Of a stretch of DNA of 64,000 bases, positions 1 to 8,313 are shown in pieces (within the stretch, counting starts at the first letter, position 1; every line of letters starts with the position of its first letter). A model generated the notes under the pieces. It had not been told where the DNA came from and ran no database searches. It worked only from the letters and a program-made list of their open reading frames with translations. The DNA is from Phycisphaerales bacterium (GTDB lineage: Bacteria; Planctomycetota; Phycisphaerae; Phycisphaerales; UBA1924), in assembly GCA_020427395.1 (NCBI GenBank), contig JAGQON010000017.1, positions 21,509 to 85,508 of the forward strand, given 5' to 3'. The position numbers were made by a program, and so were the translations under genes.

Positions 1-753
1 CGTGATCGCGTCAAGGAGTTCTTCGTGCTCGACGCCGGTTCGACCGACGGCTCACGCGAGATCATCGAGAAGTACAGCGACCAGATCGACTGGTGGCGGA
101 GCGCCCCCGACGGCGGGCAGAGCAACGCGATCGCCGATGGGTTCGAACGGGCCACGGGCGATGTGCTCACCTGGCTCAACTCCGACGATGCGCTGCTGCC
201 CGGGGCAATCGACGCGCTGCTCGACTGCTTCGATGCCGATCCGGAGCTGGGGCTCGTCGAGGGCGACACGGTCGTGGTCGATGGCGATTCGCGCGTGATG
301 CGCTGCGATCGGCGCGCAGGGCCGTCACGCCAGTGGATGCGGTACGGGTACATGCGGATCCATCAGCCGAGCACCTTCTTCCGGCGCGATGTCTACGAGC
401 GGGTGGGGGGTGTCGATCGCTCGCTGCACTGCGTCATGGATACCGAGCTGTGGTACCGGATCCTGTCAAACACCAACTCGAAGCGACTCAAGCGGTACTG
501 CGGCGTGCACCGCATCCATGAAGAAGCGAAGGGTTCGGCGGACACATGGAGTGCCAAGTATCAGGCCGAGCGGGACTCGATCGAGAAGAAGTACCCCGAC
601 ATCTGCGGGCACCCCGTCCGCTACCAGCTCGGACGCGTGGCGTACTACTGGGATCGGCTCTCCACCGGGCGTGGGCGCAAGGCAAACGCTGAGACACGCC
701 GATTCAGAGGCAAGCCGCTGAGCGAGATCGCCGACGAGCTTGTCGCGTGCTGA
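1..753 (+). CDS. Family 2 glycosyltransferase, 5'-truncated
   Basis: The reading frame is open from base 1, so the true start lies outside the window; about 250 residues are visible. The DAGSTDGS motif near the visible N-terminus and the NSDD motif about 45 residues later are the nucleotide-sugar and metal-binding signatures of GT-A fold family 2 glycosyltransferases. A later QPSTFFRR...MDTELWYR stretch is typical of the cell-surface polysaccharide branch of the family. It probably transfers a sugar from a nucleotide donor to a surface glycan; donor and acceptor cannot be read from the sequence. The stop codon directly abuts the stop of the convergent methyltransferase gene. Confidence 0.85.
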   Translation, partial: RDRVKEFFVLDAGSTDGSREIIEKYSDQIDWWRSAPDGGQSNAIADGFERATGDVLTWLNSDDALLPGAIDALLDCFDADPELGLVEGDTVVVDGDSRVMRCDRRAGPSRQWMRYGYMRIHQPSTFFRRDVYERVGGVDRSLHCVMDTELWYRILSNTNSKRLKRYCGVHRIHEEAKGSADTWSAKYQAERDSIEKKYPDICGHPVRYQLGRVAYYWDRLSTGRGRKANAETRRFRGKPLSEIADELVAC

Positions 754-1632
754 TCAGGGCTTCTTGAGTACGAAAAGCATGTGGTCCCTCGCGGGCAGCC
801 ATCCCGGTGCCGGCGTGTGTTTCGCGATGCCGCACTTGCGGATGAGCCCGTGGAGCGTGCCGCGGATGCCGTCGCGGATGATGCGTGAGGATTTCTGGCG
901 TGCGTGGCTGGTGCGCTCATACGAGATCATGTTCATGCCGTTGATTCTGGCGAGGTGCTCGATGGTGTGCCGGCAGTAGAAGACCTGGTGCTCGGGGAGG
1001 GCCGCGTACCAGTAGGCGTTGCCCTGCAGCGACCAACCGAACGCTTCGTGATCGCCGGTGAGGGCAATGAAGATGCCTCCGGGGCTCAGGTGCTCAACAA
1101 CCCGGCGGACGAACGCTGCAGGGTTGGTGAGATGCTCGAGCACATCGATCGCAAGGACGGCGTCGAAGCGGACCGCTGCGTCGAGATCGTCGAGCGTTGA
1201 GCCGAGCATGGCGATGCCGCGAGCTGAAGCGACGCCGGACGCCTCGGCGCTTGGTTCGAGACCAAAGCGATCAAATCCCTCGCCCAGGTGCTTGAGAAGG
1301 GCCCCATTGGAGCAGCCGATATCGAGCACACGCTTGCCGGGTGCGTTTGATTCGATCAGTTGCCTGAGTGTGTCGAAGCGGCGTTTGATGGGGTTGGGAT
1401 CGTGCTCCCAGTTGTCTCCGCTCGATGACGCGTAGCAGGCGATGAGATCCGCATCGGGAACGAAGGGGTACTTGAAACGCAGGGCGCAGCTTGTGCACCG
1501 GCGCATCCGCAGGGCGTTTTCTCCGAGATCGAGAACGACCCCCGCGACCATCGCCGGCTTGGGGTGCACGCATCGGCCGGCGTCACGCGAGGGCGCGGCG
1601 CAGATCGGGCAGGTGGGCGAGTCGATTGTCAT
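754..1632 (-). CDS. Class I SAM-dependent methyltransferase with N-terminal zinc-binding cysteines
   Basis: 292 residues. Two cysteine pairs, C8/C11 and C46/C49, form a likely zinc ribbon, followed by a class I methyltransferase domain with motif I VLDIGCSNG near residue 100 and the FDAVLAIDVLEHL motif. This architecture is seen in methyltransferases acting on sugars or other polar metabolites, often beside glycosyltransferases as here; the substrate is unknown. The ATG at 1632 lies six bases after the stop of the upstream lipoprotein gene, so the two are probably co-transcribed. Confidence 0.8.
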   Translation of the reverse strand: MTIDSPTCPICAAPSRDAGRCVHPKPAMVAGVVLDLGENALRMRRCTSCALRFKYPFVPDADLIACYASSSGDNWEHDPNPIKRRFDTLRQLIESNAPGKRVLDIGCSNGALLKHLGEGFDRFGLEPSAEASGVASARGIAMLGSTLDDLDAAVRFDAVLAIDVLEHLTNPAAFVRRVVEHLSPGGIFIALTGDHEAFGWSLQGNAYWYAALPEHQVFYCRHTIEHLARINGMNMISYERTSHARQKSSRIIRDGIRGTLHGLIRKCGIAKHTPAPGWLPARDHMLFVLKKP

Positions 1633-1638
1633 GGGCGA

Positions 1639-2463
1639 TCACTTCTCGTACATCTTCTCGATCATGGCATCGAACTTGGCGATGTTCTGCTTCACCGTAT
1701 CCTGCGGGCCCCACATGCGGATGAGGACCTTGGTAGTCGGCAGCTCGACAAGGGCCGCATGGATCGCGTAGAACGGACTCTCGTTGCGACCACCCTTGCC
1801 CGAGGGATCGATGTAGGTGCCCTCGAGGTCGAAGATGGTCACCTGATGACCCATCACTATTTTGGTCATCGTCTTGGGGCTGCTGGAGCCGAATGTATCG
1901 GTGATATAGCTCTTGAGCTCGCGATGGGTCTGCGAAGCGTTCATCTCGGTCTTCTCAAAGACAATGCTCGCGTTACCCAGCGGGCTCTGGATGAACATCT
2001 CCGCGAAGTGGTCGGCGCTGGGCACGGCCATCCGCCAATCTTCGGGCATGTCCCACGCGAAGCCAGCGGCCTGCGCGTACTCCTCGTCGTAGGTCGTGTT
2101 CGCGATCCCATTCTCGGGCTCGGTGCCGCCGAGGATCTTGTCCCGGGTGTCCTTAGTTTTGTCGCGGGACTTGCCGAAGATCGATTTGGCGCCGTCCTCC
2201 TTAACCCATTCGCGGTCCTCGTCGGCGTATTCAGGATCGGCTTCGTCCTCGCTCGTCAGGGCCGTCTGATCAATCTCGGCGGGTTCTGGCTCGCTCGTGT
2301 CGATGCCCTTTTCCTCGGCCAAGTCGTCAAGGTAGCTGGTATCCGCTTCGTACTCGGGCGCGACGGCGCTCTCACTTCCGGAATCGGAGCCGCCCCCGCA
2401 CCCGCACAGGGCGAGTAGGGCCGAGATTGAGAGGAAAATCGTGGTGTTTCGTGGGGAGGTCAT
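1639..2463 (-). CDS. Predicted lipoprotein, acidic, function unknown
   Basis: 274 residues from the ATG at 2463; an in-frame ATG at 2469 is the alternative. The N-terminus has a hydrophobic signal segment ending in the lipobox LLALCGC, so the protein should be lipidated and membrane-anchored. An acidic linker follows (many D and E to about residue 90), then a folded domain I do not recognise, with phrases such as QAAGFAWDMPEDWRM resembling small PsbP/DUF-type periplasmic domains. The 2463 start is preferred because a TACACT -10-like box ends six bases before it and no Shine-Dalgarno site is seen, as at other likely leaderless genes here. Confidence 0.7.
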   Translation of the reverse strand: MTSPRNTTIFLSISALLALCGCGGGSDSGSESAVAPEYEADTSYLDDLAEEKGIDTSEPEPAEIDQTALTSEDEADPEYADEDREWVKEDGAKSIFGKSRDKTKDTRDKILGGTEPENGIANTTYDEEYAQAAGFAWDMPEDWRMAVPSADHFAEMFIQSPLGNASIVFEKTEMNASQTHRELKSYITDTFGSSSPKTMTKIVMGHQVTIFDLEGTYIDPSGKGGRNESPFYAIHAALVELPTTKVLIRMWGPQDTVKQNIAKFDAMIEKMYEK

Positions 2464-2469
2464 ACCCAT

Positions 2470-2475
2470 AGTGTA
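2470..2475 (-). promoter_or_regulatory. -10-like box of a probable leaderless transcript (lipoprotein gene)
   Basis: TACACT on the minus strand ends six bases before the ATG at 2463, which would place the transcription start at or next to the start codon. No matching -35 was identified. Confidence 0.4.
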
Positions 2476-2505
2476 CCCGATGGGATCGCTTCTCGATGCA
2501 GAAAC

Positions 2506-2913
2506 TCACTTGCGCCAGATGTCGGCGGTGATCAGCTCGACCGAGTTGCCGGTTGGATCTCGCACGTAGATCGAGCGTCCGGGGTCAGTATGGGCGCTCC
2601 ACTCGACTTCCTGCTCGATAGCGACACCGAACTCCGAAAATCGCCGAATCCACGCGTCGTAGTGCTCGGGATCGATCCGCAGCGCGATGTGCCCCGGCCC
2701 ACGAGCGCCGTGGGAGGGAACGGCCCTCCCAGGCTGATCGGAGACGCTGGGATCAAACACAAGCAGTACCTGTTGGGCGTTGATCCGAAAGAGGGCGGCG
2801 AGATCGGTCACTTCACGAGGCATCTCAAGCCCGAGGACCTTGTGGTAGAACCATGCGGCCTGCTCAAGGTCATTGGCGTAGAGGACAGTTTCCAAGACGG
2901 CGTGGGGTTGCAT
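2506..2913 (-). CDS. VOC (glyoxalase/bleomycin-resistance) family protein
   Basis: 135 residues from the ATG at 2913. The frame is open further upstream, but that part has no family resemblance and would overlap the divergent promoter region. The sequence shows the VOC pattern: VLETVLYANDLEQAAWFYHKVLGLE at the start, HIALRI in the middle and YVRDPTGNSVEL at the end, the last carrying the usual metal-ligand Glu. Such single-domain proteins bind a metal and a small substrate as dimers; the reaction is not predictable. It is divergent from the DUF1569 gene that starts at 2994. Confidence 0.8.
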   Translation of the reverse strand: MQPHAVLETVLYANDLEQAAWFYHKVLGLEMPREVTDLAALFRINAQQVLLVFDPSVSDQPGRAVPSHGARGPGHIALRIDPEHYDAWIRRFSEFGVAIEQEVEWSAHTDPGRSIYVRDPTGNSVELITADIWRK

Positions 2914-2993
2914 GATCAACGATATGCCGCTCGGAAGGTGGGGCGCGGGGCTACGATCGAGCGAGGAAAAGGGTTGACAAGGAGTGAGCTCAT

Positions 2994-3503
2994 ATGGCCA
3001 AAGCCACCAACTGGCACCCACGCGACTACGCGTCGCTCGCGGATATCAACGCCGAGCTTGACAGGTTCGAGGCCGCTCACAACGCAGGCACAATCCGCAC
3101 GACGGGAAACTGGAGCGCGGGGCAGATCCTTGAGCATTGCGCCAACCCGATACGGTTCGCGATCGACGGCTGGCGAGACGAGCATGGTGAGGCGATCACT
3201 TTCCCCCCGCACATGCGGATCGTGGGCTCCCTGCTGCTCAAGCCGACCATCGGGCGGATGAAGTTCAAGCCCGGTATCAAGGTCCCCGGCGGGGCACGTA
3301 TTCTCCTGCCCCAGCCCGAGCAGGATTTTGAGACCGGATTGTCCAAGATTCGCACGCAGATGGCACGCCTGGACGCGGGTGAGCAGATGACGCAGCCCTC
3401 GCCGCTGTTTGGCAAGATGTCGCATGACAAGTGGACGAAACTGCACCTGGATCACTGCCGCTTGCACTTCGGGTTCATCCAGTGTGATACAGTCGCGGAA
3501 TGA
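2994..3503 (+). CDS. DUF1569 family protein (DinB-like fold)
   Basis: 169 residues starting at an ATG preceded by an AAGGAG site about 9 bases upstream. The motif TTGNWSAGQILEHCA and the C-terminal HDKWTKLHLDHCRLHF, with spaced His residues, match DUF1569, a relative of the DinB/YfiT four-helix metal-binding proteins. The biochemical role is unknown. Its last codons overlap the start of the acetyltransferase gene by four bases (ATGA), so they are translationally coupled. Confidence 0.75.
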   Translation: MAKATNWHPRDYASLADINAELDRFEAAHNAGTIRTTGNWSAGQILEHCANPIRFAIDGWRDEHGEAITFPPHMRIVGSLLLKPTIGRMKFKPGIKVPGGARILLPQPEQDFETGLSKIRTQMARLDAGEQMTQPSPLFGKMSHDKWTKLHLDHCRLHFGFIQCDTVAE

Positions 3504-4708
3504 GCGAGTTTCGATACCAGCCGCTGGGTGATGATGAGGGTTTGCGGTCCGCCTGGGCCCGTTCGGGGAGTCTTGCGTTCCGCAACGACCCCGACACGAT
3601 CATCGAGTACCTCAATAGGGTCGATCGGGATCGATGGTGCCGCGTGCTGCTCGATGAGCACGGCACGCTCGCCGCGACCATGATGCGGTCACGGATCGGC
3701 ATGTTTATCTGCGGGCAGCGCGTGAGCGCTGTGTCCGCTGGTTTCGTGAGCGTCCCGCCTGAGCAGCGGGGGCGGCGCGTTTCCGTTGCGTTGATGCGCG
3801 AGCACTTGCGAGAGGCCCACGAAGAGGGCACGGCGCTCTCGGTGCTCTATTCCGCCCGTGCCCGGCTCTATCGCGGCGTGGGTTACGAGACGGCCGGTCG
3901 ACGCAGCATGATCGAGGTCCCGATCCGCTCAGTCGGTCCCCGCTCGCTCGCCGGTGCAGAGCAGGTGCGTGTCCGCGAGATGCGCGAGAGCGATCTCGAT
4001 GCGATCAAAGCGTTCTATACGAGTTGTGTACGCGGCTTCAACGGCGCGCTCGATCGCGACGAGTGGTTCTGGGGCTACATGCTCGGTGCCTACGCCAAGA
4101 GCCGTCGCCCGGGCTTTGTGTTCGAGCGAGACGGGCAGATGACCGGCTATGTCGTGCTCACCACGGGCGCACACATCGGCCCAAAGCGTGGCTCAGAGCT
4201 GCACATCTACGACCTGCAGTTCAGCGATGCACAGACGGGGCGGGCGATTGTCCGTTTCCTCACCGGTTTCACTTCCACGCGCGGCACGATGCTGATCCCG
4301 TGCGATACCTCGCACCCGTTCTTCGATCACCTCGACGAGCTTTGGCACCAGATCAAATGGACGGATCTGTGGATGCTCCGCGTCGTGGATTTCGAGCGAG
4401 CAATCCGCGAGCGTGGCTTCAGCGATTGCCTGCAAGGGCGGGTGGTTGTGGAAATCGAAGACACGCTCATCCCCCGGAACACGGGCACCTGGAAGATCGA
4501 GATCGAAGGCGGCCAGGGCACGACAACGCGATGCAATGAGCCCGCGCAGCTGCGCATGGGCATCGACGCTTTCGCCCCGATCTTCAGCGGATTCGCCACC
4601 GCGTCGCAGATGTGTCTCAACGGACGCGTGCAAGGTGATGCCGCGGCGATCCGGAAGCTCGATGGGTTGTTCGCGGCGCCGACGCCGTGGATGGCGGACG
4701 ACTTCTGA
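3500..4708 (+). CDS. Eis-like GNAT N-acetyltransferase
   Basis: 402 residues. The N-terminal GNAT domain contains VSVPPEQRGRRVSVALM, the acetyl-CoA-binding R/QxxGxG/A-type loop. A second GNAT-like half follows (residues about 150-290), then a C-terminal sterol-carrier-like region (DAFAPIFSGF...). This three-part layout and the length match the Eis family of multi-acetylating acetyltransferases; the physiological amine substrate is unknown. It is coupled to the DUF1569 gene by a 4-base overlap. Its TGA stop shares a TGATCA palindrome with the stop of convergent fabG. Confidence 0.8.
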   Translation: MSEFRYQPLGDDEGLRSAWARSGSLAFRNDPDTIIEYLNRVDRDRWCRVLLDEHGTLAATMMRSRIGMFICGQRVSAVSAGFVSVPPEQRGRRVSVALMREHLREAHEEGTALSVLYSARARLYRGVGYETAGRRSMIEVPIRSVGPRSLAGAEQVRVREMRESDLDAIKAFYTSCVRGFNGALDRDEWFWGYMLGAYAKSRRPGFVFERDGQMTGYVVLTTGAHIGPKRGSELHIYDLQFSDAQTGRAIVRFLTGFTSTRGTMLIPCDTSHPFFDHLDELWHQIKWTDLWMLRVVDFERAIRERGFSDCLQGRVVVEIEDTLIPRNTGTWKIEIEGGQGTTTRCNEPAQLRMGIDAFAPIFSGFATASQMCLNGRVQGDAAAIRKLDGLFAAPTPWMADDF

Positions 4709-5449
4709 TCAGCACATCGTCATGCCGCCGTCGACGGCGATGGTCTGGCCCGTCAGATAACCCGCGTCGTCGCTGGTGACATAGGACACGCAGGCCGCGA
4801 TGTCTTCGGGCTTGCCGAGGTCGCGCGTGCTGATCACGCCCTTGATGTGCTCGATGACGCCGGCGGGCAGGTCCTTGGTCATGTCGGTCTCGATGAAGCC
4901 CGGTGCGACGCAGTTGGCGGTGATGTTCTTCTTACCCAGCTCTCGCGCGACGGTCTTGGTGAAGCCGGTGAGGCCGGACTTGGCGGCCGCGTAGTTCGCC
5001 TGCCCGCTGTTGCCCACCAGGCCCGAGGTCGAGGCGATGTTGACGATGCGACCGAACTTGCCCTTCATCATCGGGCGGGCGGCGGATCGGCAGGCGACGA
5101 AGATCGACTTGAGGTTGGTGTCGATGACGGCGTCCCACTCCTCATTGCTCATGCGGAGGATGAGGTTGTCCTTGGTGATGCCCGCGTTGTTGACGAGGAT
5201 GTCGAGGCGGCCGTGCTCCTCGGCCACGCCCTCGACAAGCGCTGCGACGGCGTCGAAGTCAGAGATGTCGCAAGTCTTGGCGGACGCGCTGCCGCCGTCG
5301 GCGGTGATCTCGCTCACGAGTTCGTCCAGCGGGCCCTGCGAGCGAGCGACGCAGACGACATGACGCCCGTCGGCAGCGAGACGCTTGGCGATGGCCCGCC
5401 CGATGCCTCGGGATGCTCCGGTGACGATGGCGACGCGTTGTTCAGTCAT
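4709..5449 (-). CDS. fabG: 3-oxoacyl-[acyl-carrier-protein] reductase
   Basis: 246 residues, the usual length. It reduces beta-ketoacyl-ACP with NADPH in the fatty-acid elongation cycle. The N-terminal TGASRGIGRAIA is the Rossmann cofactor loop, NNAGIT lies near residue 87, and the Ser-Tyr-Lys triad is in the STSGLVGNSGQANYAAAK region. The C-terminal YLTGQTIAVDGG is characteristic of FabG. It lies 30 bases downstream of fabD and is the last gene of the fab operon. Many SDR enzymes look alike, but the operon context makes FabG the most likely identity. Confidence 0.93.
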   Translation of the reverse strand: MTEQRVAIVTGASRGIGRAIAKRLAADGRHVVCVARSQGPLDELVSEITADGGSASAKTCDISDFDAVAALVEGVAEEHGRLDILVNNAGITKDNLILRMSNEEWDAVIDTNLKSIFVACRSAARPMMKGKFGRIVNIASTSGLVGNSGQANYAAAKSGLTGFTKTVARELGKKNITANCVAPGFIETDMTKDLPAGVIEHIKGVISTRDLGKPEDIAACVSYVTSDDAGYLTGQTIAVDGGMTMC

Positions 5450-5479
5450 GATTCAGGTATTCCTGTAGCGGTGTGTGAG

Positions 5480-6424
5480 TCAGGAGACGGCCGCGGGCTC
5501 GTTGTGCCCGATGACCTTGGTGTCGCGATCGATGCGGCGCATCATGCCCGAGAGGGTCTTACCCGGCGCGAGCTCGTGGAACGAAGCACCGGGGAACGAC
5601 TTGACGAGGTGCTCGCAGCAGCCGGCCCAGCGGACCGGCATGGTGAGCTGGTCGACCAAACGCTGGCGGATGTCGTCGGCGTTACTTGTGTGGGGTTGGG
5701 CGGTCACATTCGACATGACCGTGCACGAAGGCGAGTTGATCTGCGTCGCGGCCAACGCCTCGGCGAGGCGATCCGCCGCCGGGGCCATGATCGGCGAGTG
5801 GAACGCGCCGGCGACGGCCAAGCGTGTGGCACGAAGTCCCATCTCGGACGCGACGGCCTCGGCCCGATCGCAGGCGCTGGCAGAGCCAGAGATCACGACC
5901 TGCCCGGGCGCGTTGAAGTTCGCGGCTACGAGGACATCGCCCTCGCGTGCCTTGTCACACACGGCGTTTGCGGATTCTTCATCGGCACCGATCAGGGCAA
6001 CCATCGACGACTCGACGGCCTCCGCGGCGTCCTGCATCGCGCGTCCACGGAGTGCGACCAGCCTGAGCCCGTCCTCGAAGCTGAAGGCGTCGGCTAGGTG
6101 CAATGCGGTGTACTCGCCGAGGGAGAGCCCGGCGGTCGCGGCGATGCCCAGCTCGCTCTTGGTGGTGTTCTCGGCATCGAGCCAGCCAGCAAAGCACGCG
6201 ATCGAGGCGGTGTAGATCGCGGGCTGGGAGACATCGGTGCGGTTGAGTGTGTCCTCGGGCCCCTCGAAGCAGAGCTTGGAGAGCGGGCTGCCGAGCGAAT
6301 CGCCCAGTGTCGCGTCGGCACGCTCAAAGATCGCGCGGGCGGCTTCAGAGGTCTCGCACCAGAGCTTGGACATCCCGATGGCTTGTGCGCCCTGACCCGG
6401 GCACAGGAGAATGGTCTTGGTCAT
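5480..6424 (-). CDS. fabD: Malonyl-CoA:ACP transacylase
   Basis: 314 residues from the ATG at 6424; a TTG two codons upstream is less likely. It loads malonyl groups onto acyl carrier protein. Visible signatures are the N-terminal PGQGAQAIGM, the nucleophile Ser101 in GLSLGEY, and the later AGAFHSPIM with the catalytic His. It follows the asparagine-synthase-like gene by 18 bases. A TATGAT box five bases before the ATG suggests an additional promoter. Confidence 0.95.
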   Translation of the reverse strand: MTKTILLCPGQGAQAIGMSKLWCETSEAARAIFERADATLGDSLGSPLSKLCFEGPEDTLNRTDVSQPAIYTASIACFAGWLDAENTTKSELGIAATAGLSLGEYTALHLADAFSFEDGLRLVALRGRAMQDAAEAVESSMVALIGADEESANAVCDKAREGDVLVAANFNAPGQVVISGSASACDRAEAVASEMGLRATRLAVAGAFHSPIMAPAADRLAEALAATQINSPSCTVMSNVTAQPHTSNADDIRQRLVDQLTMPVRWAGCCEHLVKSFPGASFHELAPGKTLSGMMRRIDRDTKVIGHNEPAAVS

Positions 6425-6429
6425 AACCA

Positions 6430-6435
6430 ATCATA
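6430..6435 (-). promoter_or_regulatory. -10-like box before fabD
   Basis: TATGAT on the minus strand, five bases before the fabD ATG at 6424 and just after the stop of the preceding gene. It could give a leaderless fabD transcript independent of the upstream gene. No -35 was recognised. Confidence 0.35.
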
Positions 6436-6442
6436 GCGTGGC

Positions 6443-8218
6443 TTAGTCGCTCGGGAGCCGCCCGTACCAGTCCCAGAACCGCACCAGCGTCGCCGCGTTA
6501 AGCAGCGGGTAGACATTGAGCTTGAATCCCTCGCCGGTTTCATCACAGAGTGTTCGTTCGAGCGTCGGACGATCGATAAGCCCCCAGACGGGCGAGGATT
6601 TGTCGTGGTCGAGCATGCGATCACGCAGGATCGGGCGCAGCCAAGGTTCCCATCGCGCGTGACGCCCGGGGCCCTTCCGCTTCGCGTACACCGGCTTGAG
6701 GTGCGGGACGGCGCCGATGATGTTGCGAGCGAGCTCGTTCCGCAGACGCTGACGCGTGGTCAGGTACGAGTGGAACGGGACATCAAGCACCTCGGGGGCA
6801 CACTGCGTGATCAGGGCGCGGTGGAAAGCGTCCGCAAAGCGGTGCTTGGGATGGATCCGCATCGCGACATCGAAGAAGGTGGGCGTGAGGAACGGCGCGA
6901 TGATGTCGCGACGCTCGGCCGAGCGGGTGAGCTGCAAGGCCGCCCATCGCGGGGCCTTGAGCTGGTTCGCGACCACGGTTTGCAGGTTGCCATGCGTTAC
7001 GCCTGCGCTGAGTGCCTGGTCGATCAGTGACTGAACATTGTTGATCGCGGTCGAGGACGCGCGGCTTGTGAACAGTCCGTCGCCTTTCTTGATCAGGCGT
7101 GTCCGCAGACGCACGCTCGATGTCTTGACGGTGGGGGTGCGGAGCATGCCGCTGAGCGACTCGAATGACCAGCGTGCGATCTCGCCTGCCTGCCCGGTAA
7201 TGTGCACCTCGCGGTGCTCATTGGGATCGGGTGAGGTACCCGGCGGGGGACGCAGATATGTGAAATCGATCATGCCGCAGTAGCGATCAAAGATCGATTG
7301 CTCGCAATCGTCGTAGTTCTCAGCGTTGGGGTTGTTCGGGTCGGATTTGAGCTCGAAAGAGCCGCCCAGCTTGGTTGCGGCCTGCTCAGCAATGACGGAT
7401 TCCGCGGCCCCCTGTGCACCGCCGAAGTGGAAACTGGGCTCGTTTGTTGAGGTGGCGTACAACGCGGCCAGCGCCCGCGAGTCCCGCCCTCCGGTCAGGG
7501 CGCATCGGAAGTCAAAGCCGGCCTCGTCGAGCCGGTGGAAGATCGGGCCAAAGACTGAGGCGAAAGACGATGCGGCCTGATCCGGAGTCATGTCGAAGAG
7601 CGACCGCCCCGCAGCGATGAGCGGGTCCTTGGCGTGTGATGACGGGGCACGATCGATGCCTGCGACTGAGCGTGATCCCTGAGGCAGCAGCCGAACCGTA
7701 GACACCAGCGTGTGCTGCCCGAGCGGTGCCGGTGCGCACAGCAGCCCGGACGCGCCGTACTCATCGAGATCACCCCGGTCCGCGAGCATGTGGGCGATCA
7801 GCGGGCTGTTGGTGAGCAACCAGCCTTCGCCCATGTCCGCGTGGTAACACTGGCAGCCGCCGATGGGGTCGATGACGACCTCAAGCTCGCCGCTGGACTT
7901 TGTGAATCGGATCACGGCGTAGCGCCCGATCAACTGATCCCAACGTTCGGTGCTCATCAGCGTGCGTGCATCGAAGGCATCGAACTCGGGATGGAGCGGG
8001 AAGCCATCGTACAGGACGAGGTGCGACTCGGTCTCGTGGAGCGGCACACGCGGCGGGACATGTTTCGAATCGGGCGACTCGTGGTAGACACGGATCACGC
8101 CGCCCGACTCGGCGGTGTGCTCGGCGAATCGCCACGGGCCACGGGCTTGCTGAGCGAATACGCGCTCCGCACGCGCGAGCTTCAACGATGATGTCGTCGC
8201 AACGATCAGGTATCTCAA
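6443..8218 (-). CDS. Asparagine-synthase-like ATP-dependent amide-forming protein lacking the glutaminase cysteine
   Basis: 591 residues from a TTG at 8218. I chose this start because GGAGG lies seven bases upstream of it and the family-like sequence (RYLIVATT) begins there; an ATG at 8239 is the alternative. Residues 1-150 resemble the Ntn glutaminase half of class B asparagine synthetases but have no N-terminal Cys, so ammonia is probably not taken from glutamine. The PP-loop LTGGRDSRAL (about residues 241-250) is the ATP-pyrophosphatase signature for acyl-adenylate formation. The partner substrate is unknown. It sits inside the fab operon between fabH and fabD, which is not a usual place for this family. 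Confidence 0.75.
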   Translation of the reverse strand: MRYLIVATTSSLKLARAERVFAQQARGPWRFAEHTAESGGVIRVYHESPDSKHVPPRVPLHETESHLVLYDGFPLHPEFDAFDARTLMSTERWDQLIGRYAVIRFTKSSGELEVVIDPIGGCQCYHADMGEGWLLTNSPLIAHMLADRGDLDEYGASGLLCAPAPLGQHTLVSTVRLLPQGSRSVAGIDRAPSSHAKDPLIAAGRSLFDMTPDQAASSFASVFGPIFHRLDEAGFDFRCALTGGRDSRALAALYATSTNEPSFHFGGAQGAAESVIAEQAATKLGGSFELKSDPNNPNAENYDDCEQSIFDRYCGMIDFTYLRPPPGTSPDPNEHREVHITGQAGEIARWSFESLSGMLRTPTVKTSSVRLRTRLIKKGDGLFTSRASSTAINNVQSLIDQALSAGVTHGNLQTVVANQLKAPRWAALQLTRSAERRDIIAPFLTPTFFDVAMRIHPKHRFADAFHRALITQCAPEVLDVPFHSYLTTRQRLRNELARNIIGAVPHLKPVYAKRKGPGRHARWEPWLRPILRDRMLDHDKSSPVWGLIDRPTLERTLCDETGEGFKLNVYPLLNAATLVRFWDWYGRLPSD

Positions 8219-8313
8219 AGTGTCCCCTCCCCGAGGCATCGCCCGGCGTGCGCAACGATATCGGCTCAACGGAGTGAGAGAGGCCAGCGGGGGACGAGCA
8301 TGTGATTAAAATC

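Noticed and set aside
4847..6097. 416-codon plus-strand open frame over fabG and fabD
   Set aside because: It is antisense to two well-identified genes, and its sequence is Gly/Asp/Val-rich without any motif.
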